A stretch of 64,000 nucleotides of DNA, from positions 3,897,930-3,961,929 of the forward strand of contig JASSKH010000007.1 of assembly GCA_031763025.1 (NCBI GenBank), in the 5' to 3' direction. This document shows positions 1-10,069 of this stretch, piece by piece. Under the pieces are notes generated by a model that was not told the DNA's origin, ran no database searches, and worked only from the letters and a program-made list of their open reading frames with translations. Origin of the DNA: Macrocystis pyrifera (lineage: Eukaryota > Sar > Phaeophyceae > Laminariales > Laminariaceae). The position numbers and the translations under genes were made by a program. The stretch's first letter is position 1, and each line of letters starts with the position of its first letter.

Positions 1-114
1 CGGTAGGTAGCACGTGTTTGATTTTAAAAACAAAGTTGAAAAAAATAGCTGTGAGATTAGGGGCGCCCAAAAACACATTATTTTTTCGACACCTCACATA
101 AAAAGGTCATGACA

Positions 115-547
115 AACAAACCGGAGCGCTGTGATCACAGGACGATCGATTTACGTCGACTAAATTATTTTCTTTGCTAGTTTCGGATCACTTGGTTTTA
201 GAGACCCCTCCCTCTATCGTATCACGTAGTGTGTATATGATAAGGCACCCACGAGGCAGTTACACAGTAAACCCATTGCTGTCTCTGGAAGCGGCCACTC
301 CAGAAATTAAATCAATTCATCGATGCTGTCATCCATAAGCAAGAAAATCCGCCTCAAAAGCGGTTCTTAGTAGGATGCAGCTCACCCTTCATGCGACTCG
401 CCCAACACCTCACGGCGCTTCGCGCTTGGTGCAAGCAATGTCTGCCTGGTCGGTGAAAACCCGACGCGCTCCGTCCCGGCATTGTAGGGATGAAAGGGTC
501 TATGGTCACACGACTACGGCCATGCATGATAACGAATACACCCCCCC
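115..547 (+). repeat. Family A poly(C)-tailed retroposon, copy 1
   Basis: This is a nearly full-length but diverged copy of a dispersed repeat seen about 15 times in the window. Landmarks shared with the copies at 26308-26745, 40910-41360 and 63597-64000 are CGTATCACGTAGTG near 218, the CATTGCTGTCTCTGG block near 274, GGTTCTTAGTAGGATG near 361 and GGCCATGCATGATAACG near 518. It ends at a C-run (541-547). All copies share this C-run end and are variably truncated at the other end, so I take the C-run as the 3' end. The first 100 bases of the copy are poorly conserved. It has no protein domain I recognise, although a short frame from 375 recurs in other copies. Confidence 0.75.
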
Positions 548-601
548 TCTACTGTCCCCCGCACCCCCCCTCTATGTGTTATCGTGGCCCCTGGGTCTGT
601 G

Positions 602-800
602 AAAGAAGTACGGTACCCGGGTACACCCAGAGTACATACTTCATGCACCCTATCAGACACGCCCTTTTTGTTCTCTTCCCATTTTCTATCTTCTCCCTTT
701 TGGTCTCTACCTCCTGAGTAGTCGTAACTCCGATCCGGGGTCAAAAAGCAGGCCCTTCTCCCCTCTCCCCACTACTGTGCGTGCTTTATGTTCGTGTCGC
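602..800 (-). repeat. Family D repeat, copy 1
   Basis: Reverse-strand copy of a roughly 200-bp dispersed repeat. The diagnostic core is GACCCCGGATCGGAGTTACG (in reverse at about 727-746), followed by GGGAGAGA-type purine runs and a distal GTACTCTGGGTGTACCCGGG block (about 613-632 in reverse). The copy at 2430-2640 matches it across both blocks on the opposite strand. Other copies lie at 7040-7215, 8020-8245 and 20165-20400. Origin unknown. Confidence 0.7.
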
Positions 801-1147
801 GGATTAAAAAAAGCACACACACCACACAAAAGAAGAAAAAAGTACCCAGCACGAACCGAGAGGTAAAAAAACAAATTTGAGGCGGCCGAGTGGACGAAAC
901 TCAAGGCGCCATACTATCAATACATGCACGCATTAGTACGAATGCAGTAATGAGAGCGTGACAATGTGGCAAATGGGTCCACCAGGTATATGGTATTATA
1001 CCCCAGGCCACACAGGCATTCATAGTGCGATGCCTTGGATTTCGTCCGCTCGGCCGCCTCAAATTTGTTTCCTTTCCTCTCGGTTCGATTGGTACTGTTT
1101 CTTCTCTCGTTGTATTGTGTAGTTTTTTCGACTCTGTGTAAGGCACG
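785..1147. mobile_element. Foldback (inverted-repeat) element, about 360 bp
   Basis: Two arms of about 110 bp face each other: 795-905 and 1033-1145. Both carry the block CAAATTTGAGGCGGCCGAG (or its complement, CTCGGCCGCCTCAAATTTG) together with matching CGAACCGAGAGG and CAAGGC borders. The two strands therefore encode look-alike peptides that have no other support. The loop of about 125 bp has no recognisable content. Target duplications could not be defined. It lies between a family D copy and a LINE-B fragment. Confidence 0.65.
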
Positions 1148-1152
1148 TGCCG

Positions 1153-1426
1153 TGGTGGGAGTGGGAGCGTACTCATTTGTTGCTTGCCTTAGTCATTTGA
1201 CCATTGACCGCATCCCTTTCGAGACGGAGCACCGTTCCTACTCCTAATAGAGAAACCTCCAACAATTGGGCGCTCATTACGTTGTTTCCAAATATTACAT
1301 ATTACGGGGGACCATAGTAAATAGGACCTACGGTGCACACAAAAATCAATATATTTCCCTTGTAACAGTATTTGGTTCTATTTACTATGGTCCCCCGTAT
1401 TAGAAACTTTTTGCTAATCTTTATGG

Positions 1427-1429
<3 letters not shown>
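1153..1429 (-). mobile_element. LINE-B 3' fragment interrupted by a MITE
   Basis: Reverse-strand copy of the last about 170 bp of LINE-B, from GTACTCATTTGTTGCTTGCC at the left to AGAAACTTTTTGCTAATC at the right. It is split by the palindromic MITE at 1302-1400. The same sequence without the MITE lies in the adjacent copy (1521-1675) and supplies the empty site. It is truncated at its own 5' end, where a long G-run begins. Confidence 0.85.
1302..1400. mobile_element. TA-MITE copy 1 (Tc1/mariner-like, about 100 bp)
   Basis: Near-perfect palindromic element: left end TTACGGGGGACCATAGTAAA, right end its complement, with TA on both sides (1300-1301 and 1401-1402). The neighbouring LINE-B copy has the undisrupted sequence GCATAGAAAC, so the insertion duplicated a TA dinucleotide. 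A TA duplication is the hallmark of the Tc1/mariner superfamily. It has no coding capacity. Confidence 0.85.

Positions 1430-1520
<91 letters not shown>
1430..1520. repeat. Uninterrupted 91-nt G homopolymer (LINE-B poly(C) tail on the reverse strand)
   Basis: Ninety-one consecutive G on the + strand. Read on the reverse strand this is the 3' poly(C) tail of the LINE-B copy at 1521-2357. It sits directly between two LINE-B copies. Length may be inaccurate, because homopolymers of this size are error-prone. Confidence 0.8.
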
Positions 1521-1521
<1 letters not shown>

Positions 1522-2357
1522 ACTCATTTGTTGCTTGCCTTAGTCATTTGACCATTGACCACGCATCCCTTTCGAGACGGAGCACCGTTCCTACTCCTAA
1601 TAGAGACACCTCCAACAATTGGGCGCTCATTACGTTGTTTCCATAAATTGCATAGAAACTTTTTGCTAATCTTATCCCCTTCCTGTTTGGCCTCCTGTGG
1701 CCACCATCTATCTCCTAGGATAGCGATCGTTTTCTCGCTGCTATTCATTGTATCAAACTCCTCCATGTCACATTCGTCTATTTTCCTCATCTCCTCTTCT
1801 AACACATCCCGTTCCTCCTTGTATATTTCACATTCTCCTACTATGTGAGTTCTACTCTCTATTGCTTTGCCACACGGGCACATCTGTGCGTCTACTTCCT
1901 CCTCTTCCCGGCTACCGGTGTACCTCTTTCTTCTTTCTGGCAGGTCCAGGTCCCCTACACGAAAGCGCAGTTTCAGCGTTTTCGCGAAGTCCGTTGGACC
2001 ATGCAAATACGTTTTCATTCCTATTCCTTCCCTCAATCCCCCGTATATCTCGAAGTGTTTTTCCGATTCCACCTTGTTTCTTAGCGCTAGCCTTTCCCTT
2101 CTTTCTATCCTTTCTTCTACTTCTGCCTTGTACCTCCCAAACTTCCCGGCGGACATCACTTCTTCTTGGTTTCCTCCTAGATCCTTCCATACTTTCTCAA
2201 CTACGCCGTCCCACCTTGTTCCAGCTCGCCCTTTTGTTACTTTCTCCCATACAGCTCTATCAAGTATGGCTGGCAACCTCTTTTTTGGCATGTTCCTTAC
2301 TTTATATTGCCAGTTCAACTTTCTCATGTCTCTATTTGTCTTGAGTGGGCGCATTCC
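1521..2357 (-). mobile_element. LINE-B copy, 5'-truncated, with open C-terminal ORF2 frame
   Basis: The reverse strand carries an unbroken 276-codon frame (2354-1524). It equals the C-terminal part of the LINE-B ORF2 at 43744-44730. Near its end it holds a Cys/His knuckle, [17 protein letters not shown], of the type found at the C-terminus of many LINE ORF2 proteins. The stop codon is TGA in AAATGAGTAC and lies immediately before the poly(C) tail. The reverse-transcriptase domain is absent through 5' truncation at 2357, where the flanking sequence is again C-rich on the element strand. The frame is open, so the copy is probably young. Confidence 0.85.
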
Positions 2358-2429
2358 CAGGGGAGGGGGGGGGGCAGGATTGTTGAGAGGGAGAGAAGGA
2401 GAAGAGAGAAGAAAGGGAGGTGAGAAAGG

Positions 2430-2640
2430 GGAGAGAAGAAGAGTTAGGTGAAAGAAACGGGGGAGAAAACGAAGGGGGAGAAGAAACGCCTACTTTTTGA
2501 CCCCGGATCGGAGTTACGACTACCTAGGAGGGAGAGATAATGAGGGCGAAGATAACAATGGGAAGGGGGGAAAAAAAAGGGTGTGCTCAGTAGGGTAATT
2601 GGAAGTATGTACTCTGGGTGTACCCGGGTACCGTATACCA
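2430..2640 (+). repeat. Family D repeat, copy 2
   Basis: Forward copy of family D with GACCCCGGATCGGAGTTACG at about 2499 and GTACTCTGGGTGTACCCGGG at about 2610. It is in inverted orientation to copy 1 (602-800). Confidence 0.7.
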
Positions 2641-2641
2641 C

Positions 2642-2737
2642 TTGACCCTTTCAGGACTGCAGTCCCGTTTGGGAACGAACCACTCAAATTCTTAGTAGTT
2701 TGTCCCCAAAACGGGACTGCAGTCCTAAAAGGGTCAA
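2642..2737. mobile_element. 96-bp palindromic MITE (TTGACCC ends)
   Basis: Starts TTGACCCTTTCAGGACTGC and ends with the complementary GCAGTCCTAAAAGGGTCAA. Arms are about 40 bp and nearly meet in the middle. A related half-copy, GCAGTCCCGTTTCGGGGAC, occurs at about 54569. No coding capacity. The target duplication is unclear. Confidence 0.6.
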
Positions 2738-3555
2738 CATAACGCACGCCCTGGGCTGAATTTCATGGCCGAGTTTCTCCAAAATCTACCTTGAGGGGGC
2801 ACACACAACGAAAATGGCAGCGTTGGGAAGATCTCGTCGAGATCTTTTCCGTTGACGCAGCGCTCGGCGTTTTCCGTATCCCCGTTGCCAAGAAAATCAG
2901 GTCCGGATTTCGTACGAGGGGGGTATGGTATCTTGTGTATTCTGTGTACGGGTATATACCCGAGTATGACCAAACCAACCCGGTGTTGGTACCCGGATAT
3001 CCAGAGTATATAATATAACCCAGAGTATAATGCAGAGTATATTCCAGTTGTGTTTTTTTTGGTAGAGAGTACAAGGTTTTCTCCTTCGGAGGCATTCGGA
3101 CGTGGGGTGATGCGAGGTGAATAGTCCGATGAAGCTTCGTGCAGCTGAAAAAAACGAAAGGCCCACCAGAGCCGTTGAAAAAATTGTGATCTGTACCACT
3201 CCGGGGGGCGGAAAAATGAAGAACAATTAGTAAATAATATGAAGAACAATCGGTCCTTATATTTTCGTTTACAGTGGTATAGCCCAAAAAATGAAAGGCA
3301 TCACGACCAGCGAAAGGAAGCCAGTACATTTCTATATATCGAATACGTGTATTTATTCTCTGGGGCACCCGTGTATCAGACATGTAGGTATGTTGGTCAT
3401 ACACGGGTAGATATATATACCCGTGTACATCCAGAATATACGTAGGCCGTACCTTGAGGGGGGAACATGCTGTGGTTATTATATTTTTGTCTGATGGTCT
3501 GAGTTCAGCCGCAGCAGCAGCGGCTAACAGCCACAACAGCAGATCATGGAACAGG
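2738..3555. other. Unclassified sequence
   Basis: I recognise no gene here. There are several repeats of a tetranucleotide-rich theme (GGTATATACCCG, TACCCGGATATCC). Frames up to 257 codons exist on the reverse strand, but they have no domain, no biased codon use that I can see and no convincing splice borders. Confidence 0.4.
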
Positions 3556-3870
3556 TGGATTTGTTCGCTGGATTTGTAGCCGCATCAGCGGCGAGCCGCA
3601 GCAGCAACAGCAGCGGTAAGAGTCTTACAAGGGCCGCAGCTGGGTCAAGACGGCAGCGTGCAGCAGCAACTGCTGTACTGCCTCACGCGTGTACCGCCCG
3701 ATGTTTGACACTGGTTGATTCATATATTATGTACATGGTGCCATAGTTGTATATATACTTGTAAAACATACCAGGTATTCATGATGGATGGAGCAAAACC
3801 ACCAGTTGCCGACGCACATTATCTACAGCACCAGAGTTCCAACGGTAGCACGGTTTGTCGCCTCAATGGT
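3556..3870 (+). repeat. Imperfect direct repeat R, unit 1
   Basis: Begins in a CAG/GCC-rich block (AGCCGCAGCAGCAACAGCAG near 3594) and continues through GTTGATTCATA (3712) to CATGATG (3780) and GGTAGCACGGTTTG (3843). Unit 2 at 4190-4490 has the same blocks in the same order. Both units read as Ser/Ala/Arg-rich peptides in one frame, but I have no evidence that they are translated. Confidence 0.5.
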
Positions 3871-4189
3871 GCCTACGCGGACACTTTAGGTTTTCGCGAC
3901 GGTTGGTTGGGGCTGGCGGCGTCGTTTTAACCCTTTCACATTGCTGTCATGACAACAGGGCACACATCGATGAGATTATATTTTCGTATAAATCAAACAA
4001 ACGCTGCGTATTAACTTTCGGGCTAGACCGGAGGACAGGAGGTACCGGGCAAGCTGTTTCGCTGTAAGCACATTCGAGGCAATTAGTATACACACTTGGT
4101 GTACCTGTTTAATGCCGAAAGGTACAGTACCGCTGTGTACGTACTGCGGGTTATTCCCCTGCTCTATTGGAGTAAGTTTCCGCCCCAGA

Positions 4190-4490
4190 AGCATCTTCTT
4201 TTCACAGCCACAGCGGCGGCGAGCAACAGCAGCAACAGCGGCGGAGGTTCCGCAAGGACGGTGGCTGGCTCCAAACGGCAGGGCGTGACAGCAACGCGAA
4301 GAAATTGCAAAAACTATACTGCGTCGCGCGTCCACGGACTGTGCACCCAACGTGTTACGCTTGTTGATTCATACAAACACCTATTTGAGTGCTAAAGTTG
4401 AACGTGTTCATGATGAGGGGATTGCAGCACCGACGGCACGTTATATGTACAGCAGCAGGGGTTTCATCGGAAGTACGGTTGTTTCTAAGA
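4190..4490 (+). repeat. Imperfect direct repeat R, unit 2
   Basis: Second unit of the direct repeat starting at 3556. Matching landmarks are GAGCAACAGCAGCAACAGC (4219), CTTGTTGATTCATA (4359), TTCATGATG (4406) and GGAAGTACGGTTG (4469). Confidence 0.5.
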
Positions 4491-6595
4491 AGAAAAAAAT
4501 GATGAGAAAGTAGCAGCAAAACAGTACGTACGGGTTATACTTGTATAGCCAGAATAGCTGGGAGCAAGTATTCTTAACAGCTTAACAACATCAGCAGAAC
4601 CGTACGTACTTTGAGCAGCGGCTATCACGCAGTAGCAGCTCAAACAGCACCGCAGGCCGCCTGAACAGCGGGGGGTGCGGCGTCTATTTTCGTCAACGAC
4701 TGCTGACGCGTTCTACGTTAGAGGTAGCACATTTTCGCTATATATTTTCTGAATGACGGGGTTCCTCACACCCGAAACCGCCGGAAAGCCAATCATGTTT
4801 CGAAAAATGAAGTTTTTTTGTATGTATGGGCCATGGGATTATTCATCGGGATGCAATTTGATTTTTGCTGAAGTCAATTTTTGGGTGAGGTATGGAGCTC
4901 CTTAAGTGAGAAGCCTCAGAAAAATTAGGGTGAACCTCTATCGTAGAACGCCTCTGCTCCCGATTGTTTACACTACCGAGGAAAGCAGTGTCCCCCGGTT
5001 TTCCCAGCGTATCAGTACCGCGGAAGATATCATATCAGGCGTGTTTTCGTTCTGCATAGATGTAAAATTATATATGTTTCGCCTCGTCGATATTTGCCGA
5101 GACATTGCTGCGTGGAATAGTTTGGATTGACATGCCCCAGCATGCGACTTCGGGGCTAATGGGAGCAGGTATGTGATTAGCTTCCCGCGAAAGGACGTGG
5201 ACCTTTGGGACGAGATGAGGCTTTCTCGCCACCCGTTTCGAGGCACGCGGGGGTCATATCATACCTAATTGAGCGGGGTCACCGTGCAAAGAAGAATCAG
5301 AACAACGCAGAACATGGAGGCATGCCGTGGGAATACTCGCCTAACCGGGACGATACGCCCGACGCCGAAATGTGCGTGCTCATCTCACGCGGGTGCATGA
5401 TGAGGTGGATCATCGCAACAACGTCAGCAAGCATGTAGCAGTGCGGCATCACGGATTGCTTCCGTTCTGTACGCGACATCTCGATGCCCTGCGGCGAGCG
5501 CAAACACTGGCCAACGGGGACAACGAGCCGGCGTTGAGGGGCACCGGCTAGCGGTGGGGATGCCCAACCACTATGCACCGCTCTCCACGTCTCGGAGAGC
5601 AAGTCGTTGGCGGGTACGACCGTTGACGAGATCATAAACATCGGGAGGTGGAACGCGGGGAACGGAGCGAATTTCTACATCGGATCGACCACTTGAACAC
5701 AGGCCCTACCGTCGAAGAGGAAACGGGACCACTAATACGCGACCACGAGCGAGTTGCCACTGCCTCCAGCTTTAGGGTCATTTTTCTCTGCGTGCGCGCC
5801 GACGCACGGCTAAAATATACCAGTACGAAGCAAGTTTGGGTGAGACAACACAGCGCCGGGTAGGTGTGGCTAATGACGAACAAAGGAACACAAGGAGGTT
5901 GGGTAGAACCACCGACCGGGGCAGGAGGCCTCGTCCAATCCAATACGTTGGATGATCGTTGGCAGCGTGAAAGAATACTGTGGTATATAGAGCAAACGCT
6001 CTTTGTCAAGTAAACGCTGGCAAGGAAACGAGTCAAGGCACAGTTCATAGATCCCTAGAGGTCGGAATGTCCTTCCAACCCGACTTAAATCGTCTGGCGA
6101 AAGCCGGGGGGGCTGTGGGGCTGAGGTTGACTAGAGGAGAGCAAACTTTTGTAGAAACGAGTTTGTACTGTTTGTAGGCACCAGCGTGTAGGAAGCTTTC
6201 GCAGGTCATATACTATTATACCGGGTTTAGTGTGTTCTGAGGCTTCAGGCTTAGGATGAGGTTACGTGTCAACGTACGGATTTTTCGGGTAAAAAAATTA
6301 CGTCCCCTCTCCCCCCCAAAAAAACGGAATAACACAACACTTGGAAAACCAAAAGCAGTTCTTACAGCGTCTTGCGGTATTCGAATTTCTCCTACAGGTT
6401 CGTGTCTACAACAAGTCCGCACACGAGACAAATGCCTATTTAAATAATTTAGATCATGCATCTGTCGTGCTATGTACGATCTCGTACCAGAACCTTGCCG
6501 TATAAGCACATACCTACAGTACGGGTAGGCAATAACCCAAAAAACGTGTGCTAAAATATTGCATGATTTGTACAGGCTTCCACCCGCAAAACATG
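4491..6595. other. Unclassified sequence with a weak recombinase-like patch
   Basis: No gene is supported. The part at 5290-5700 has gene-like composition, and one broken + frame reads DEIINIGRW followed by ANFYIGS (about 5622-5685). This vaguely resembles the C-terminal end of a tyrosine recombinase, but stops interrupt it and the catalytic residues cannot be assigned. The rest shows no repeat shared with other parts of the window. Confidence 0.25.
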
Positions 6596-6735
6596 GTCTA
6601 GAGTCTAGCTACTATGCAGATCATTTATGTCAGGGATCTATCTGCCCTAGAGTGTCTAGATCATGAAATGGGGATCTGATTCGATCTGATCTGATTTATC
6701 TGACCTATTTGATCTGTCCGGTAATATAAATCCGG
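6596..6735 (-). repeat. Family E repeat, copy 1 (partial)
   Basis: Reverse copy of a GATC-rich repeat. It shares GGGATCTATCTGCCC and TAGATCATGAAATGGGG with the forward copy at 13340-13605 (CCCCAGTTCATGATCTAGAT). The element is about 200-260 bp and rich in AGATC/GATCT motifs. Confidence 0.6.
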
Positions 6736-7039
6736 TTGGAACTCTGATGCCGACACAATATTTCAAGACCAGAGTGGTGTGCAACTGTTGCGCCCTGAGA
6801 TTGAGCACCAGCCCCAAAACACACACCAAGCCATGTCACACCCACACAAGCTTCGCCACCGTGTTGCCAACCCCACCATTAGTCATATCGCCCCGATAGT
6901 TTGGTGGTTACCCCTTCGAAATGCTGCTCGTAGCGTTGATTTTGTGAGGTTGAATCCAACGGTAGGAAGATTTGTGAATGTATGTATTCGCAGAAATAGC
7001 ATAAAGGAATCGACTGCTGAGAGCGCGTAGCGTGGGTGG
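6736..7039. other. Unclassified sequence
   Basis: Nothing recognisable. Frames of 60-140 codons overlap on both strands with no domain. Confidence 0.3.
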
Positions 7040-7215
7040 TAGGCGCGAGTCGACGAGGGAAGACAGGACTGAGGGAAGTCTTCTCGCGATAAACAAAATC
7101 CTGCCGCGAACCGTTAGGTTGTGGGAGGGGGAAGGAGAGCCTTCTATGTGACCCGGGATCAGAGTAACGACTGAGAGGGAGAGAGAAAAGAAGGGGCGAA
7201 GATTCGAAATTTGAA
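7040..7215 (+). repeat. Family D repeat, copy 3
   Basis: Contains GAGTCGACGAGGGAAG, TCTTCTCGCGATAAA and the core GACCCGGGATCAGAGTAACG followed by GAGAGGGAGAGAGAAAAG. It is the same order as at 20165-20400 and inverted at 8020-8245. Confidence 0.65.
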
Positions 7216-7655
7216 AAAAACAAATAAATACAGTAGTGATCTTTCTCTATTGCCGGTTGAGTACCGTACTCCCGATTGCCTGCTATCGTGCCTGTGGATT
7301 CGCTTGGCACAGATGAGATTCACCAGGTGTGGTAGTGTGCGGAGTAGTAGTGCCGGTATTGTTGGCTGGCGCCTGTATACCGGCACTATAGGAGGACCAC
7401 CACTGTAATCTGGTGCTGCCGACACCACCAGAGGCGTTCGACGATAGGGGTTGCACCTTTGAGGTCGATCATGTCGCACTGACGGGGTGGGGCGCCTCAA
7501 CCATTGCACCCGAGGAGCTAAGTATCCCAGCATCGTCAGGTTCGATATGTATTTTGCACGATGCTAGCCGTTAGATATATGTACGTAGTCCGTAGCCCGT
7601 GGCACTGTGTATGGGACTTTACTGTAGCTCACGGTGTTTCACGCCTGGGACAGAT
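7216..7655. other. Unclassified sequence
   Basis: A 124-codon reverse frame (7533-7159) runs through most of it. It overlaps the family D copy and has no domain, so I do not call it a gene. Confidence 0.3.
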
Positions 7656-7659
7656 CATG

Positions 7660-7905
7660 TACAGATCATCTACAGATCATACCCACTTGATGAACTAGAT
7701 CTTTCAGGGCAAATTAATCCCCCGATATGCATGCATCTACTGTAGCTAGCTCACGTCGCCAAGAGTTGGGAACCGTAAAAATTGCATGATCTAGGACATT
7801 TCTCCTGGGTTGGATCTGTATTGTACAGATCCTGCACAGTAACCTCATACTAACGGCATATTATTGGGATCTAGATGATTTATCTGATATTTCTGTAGAT
7901 AATCA
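7660..7905 (+). repeat. Family E repeat, copy 2
   Basis: Forward copy: GATGAACTAGATCTTTCAGG at about 7690, CTGGGTTGGATCTGTA at about 7806, and GGGATCTAGATGATTTATC at about 7867. These blocks recur in this order at 10620-10832. Confidence 0.65.
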
Positions 7906-8019
7906 ATCTGGCCGAGGCGCGCGATGTTTCTTATTGTCGGTTGTTGGGTGGTGTACACAGCTCCTCATGTGAGACACCTCAGAAACATCGGGTGTTACCC
8001 CACCGTAGGGCTCGTCACC

Positions 8020-8245
8020 TCTCCCCCCCCGATTTTTTTATTCTTATTTTTTCCTTCTTCACCCATTTATGATCTCAGTCCATGTTTTCTCTCTCCCTCC
8101 TCTCGTGTACAGCCGTAACTCAGATCCGGGGTCACATAGCAGGCTCTCCCCTCCCCCCTCCCCACTACGTACACTCCGTGCCTTCATTTTTATCGCGAGA
8201 ACACTTCAGCCCTTTCTTCCCTCGTCGACTAGCGTTTAATTGATA
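8020..8245 (-). repeat. Family D repeat, copy 4
   Basis: Reverse copy: CGTAACTCAGATCCGGGGTC at about 8113, CACATAGCAGG at about 8132, TTATCGCGAGA at about 8190 and CCCTCGTCGACTAG at about 8219. Confidence 0.65.
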
Positions 8246-9036
8246 CTTCCCTTTAATACACAAAGTAGGGTCAGTCTATGATCCCATGTGATGTAACACG
8301 CGAGACAACGAACACTCTCCCTGGGATGAATCGCCCGAGAGCCGATTTGACTCTGCGAAACAAGAGGGGGTGTGCATACATGCACCGAATACGGTGGCTC
8401 TGGAATGTTCTACGTACGTGGTCCATGTCTTTGCGTAGACGCATCATCGCTCGGCGTTAGAGCTCTCCCCGTTGTCGAGGAAAAAGCAGCTCGGAAAATC
8501 GCCCCGAGGGTGTGTGTTATCTTCCACGCTACCATGTCCCAGTATACGGTAATATTTCCCGATTCAGAGTCCCAAAACACAGGCGACGATTCGCAGGACG
8601 ACATAAGAAGACGACGCACGAAGTTATCGGTATTAATAGCACCGGGTATTAATAGTTAGAGATGATGAACAAGGTCGATTTTGCTCTTTGTGTTTAATCG
8701 CGACTCGTGTGCGTACCCGTGTGCTTTCTCTTCTTCACCCTCATCGTACCCTCCCCTCTTACCGCCTCCTTACCTCCATTGGCACGCCGAGATAAAGCAA
8801 CCAGAACAATAAGGACGATGATGTTTTTCAACCTTCTACGAGCGACGTGGGCGCCCAGCGGATATGGCTAGGATCATGCATGCGCCTGTGCTGCACGGCT
8901 TCCTTGCAGCGTGCCTCTGACACCAACCATTGTATCGTCCCTCAATCCCGCGGTAGCTGTTGCTGTGGTCGTCACTTTTTGTCGTCAATCGGTTTCCTTT
9001 TCCTCTCTGAAGCCCCAAAGAGGGTGAACATACTCG
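8246..9036. other. Unclassified sequence
   Basis: No gene recognised. Upstream exons of the SnoaL-like gene at 9379 might lie here, but I could not identify one by phase and splice borders. Confidence 0.3.
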
Positions 9037-9275
9037 TGGGTGCGTGGTCAACGGTAAAATGACCTGAGGCAAGCAACTAGTGAGTAGCCCCCCCCCGATT
9101 GGTGCAAGCAATGCCTGGTCGGTGAAAACACGACGCGCTCCGTCCCAGCATTGTAGGGATGCGCGGGTGTCACACGACTACGGCCATGCATGATAATGAG
9201 CACACCGCCCCCCCCGCCGATCACGGCCATAAGATAATGAGTACCCCCCCCCCCCCCCCCCCCCCCCCCCGCCTG
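9037..9275 (+). mobile_element. Stack of three poly(C)-tailed retroelement fragments
   Basis: Three pieces follow each other, each ending in its own C-run. First comes a LINE-B 3' end (9037-9098, AGGCAAGCAACTAGTGAG then C-run). Next is a family A piece (9099-9215, GATTGGTGCAAGCAATGCC through GCATGATAATGAGCAC then C-run). Last is a second, shorter family A piece (9219-9271, GATCACGGCCATAAGATAATGAGTAC then C-run). Each 5' truncation point lies directly on the C-run of the piece before it. The arrangement suggests serial insertion at C-tracts. Confidence 0.75.
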
Positions 9276-9378
9276 CCCCATATTTTGTCACTTGTGATGC
9301 GTGCTGCTGCTGCTGCCTTTGTGATCGCTGGCATTATATTATGGTAATATCCGGTGCAATTTGGTTTTCAACTCACAG

Positions 9379-9487
9379 GGAAGTTCGACACACTTTCGAA
9401 ACGGTCGGGATGAAGAATGTCGTTCTCACGCAGACGGTGTTGTCTACTGGAGAGCAGCACGTCCTGGAGAGCTACGTCATGGTTAAG
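9379..9487 (+). CDS. SnoaL/NTF2-like protein, penultimate exon
   Basis: A putative internal exon with acceptor TTTTCAACTCACAG and donor AAG^GTACGA. From 9380 it encodes 36 codons beginning EVRHTFETVG and ending VLESYVMVK. The pattern of T-T-x-G then E-S-Y-V-V-K is typical of the last strands of SnoaL-like (NTF2-fold) proteins. This assignment is recall of a family pattern and not a search result. The exon ends in phase 0 and joins in frame to 10070-10135. No 5' exons were found. Confidence 0.45.
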
Positions 9488-10069
9488 GTACGACACGCGC
9501 TGCCCCTGCCTTCTACTTTTCTCTCCGTTCCCTCTTCCTGCCCTTTTAGTTATCTGTTCCTTTTGGCTGCCCTTTTAGTTAGCTGTTCTTGTTTGCCTGC
9601 CCTTTCAATGATCGGTTCCCTCTGTCTGTCATTTGGGTCATATGCAGCACGGTCAGCAGTAGGTACAGTAGAGGTACGGCAGGAGGAGCAGTAGGTACAT
9701 GAGTAGTAATGGTACAAGTAGGTACGTACGTACGAATGTCAGTGCAAGTAGGTACGTACGTACGAATGTCTGTTCAGGTATTTGCTCGCCGTGCCTGTGC
9801 CCTTTTAGTTATATGTTACCTGCCCTTTCAGTTATCTGCTCCCTGTATCTGTTTTACCGACAAGGTCCATATCTACCCTGTAGGAAACCCGGGATGCACC
9901 CAGGATGCCCCCATACTACTACCACAGTTCTCTATTCCTTCTGCCCGCCTTCTTAGTTTTGTGTCCCCTCTCGCTTCCCGTTAGTTGCCTGCTCCCTCTG
10001 TGCTCCTTCTGCTCCCCCCGGCCGACACGCTGTTCGTGCGGCTGCTTCAGATGTATAACTTGCATCAAG
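9488..10069 (+). repeat. Putative intron with pyrimidine-rich minisatellites
   Basis: Between the two SnoaL-like exons lie several imperfect copies of CTGCCCTTTTAGTTATCTG (9538-9640 and again at 9795-9845). There is also a tandem repeat with unit AAGTAGGTACGTACGTACGA (9714-9773). The sense strand is C/T-rich toward the acceptor, as in the tyrosinase introns. Confidence 0.45.

Noticed and set aside
510-540. CTACGGCCAT in family A resembles the start of 5S rRNA (as in 5S-derived SINEs)
   Set aside because: The match is only 10 bases, lies near the 3' end of the element and nothing downstream resembles 5S rRNA.
5290-5700. Tyrosine-recombinase-like reading (DEIINIGRW)
   Set aside because: Too short, interrupted by stops, and no R-H-R-Y residues can be placed. 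Similarity may be chance.
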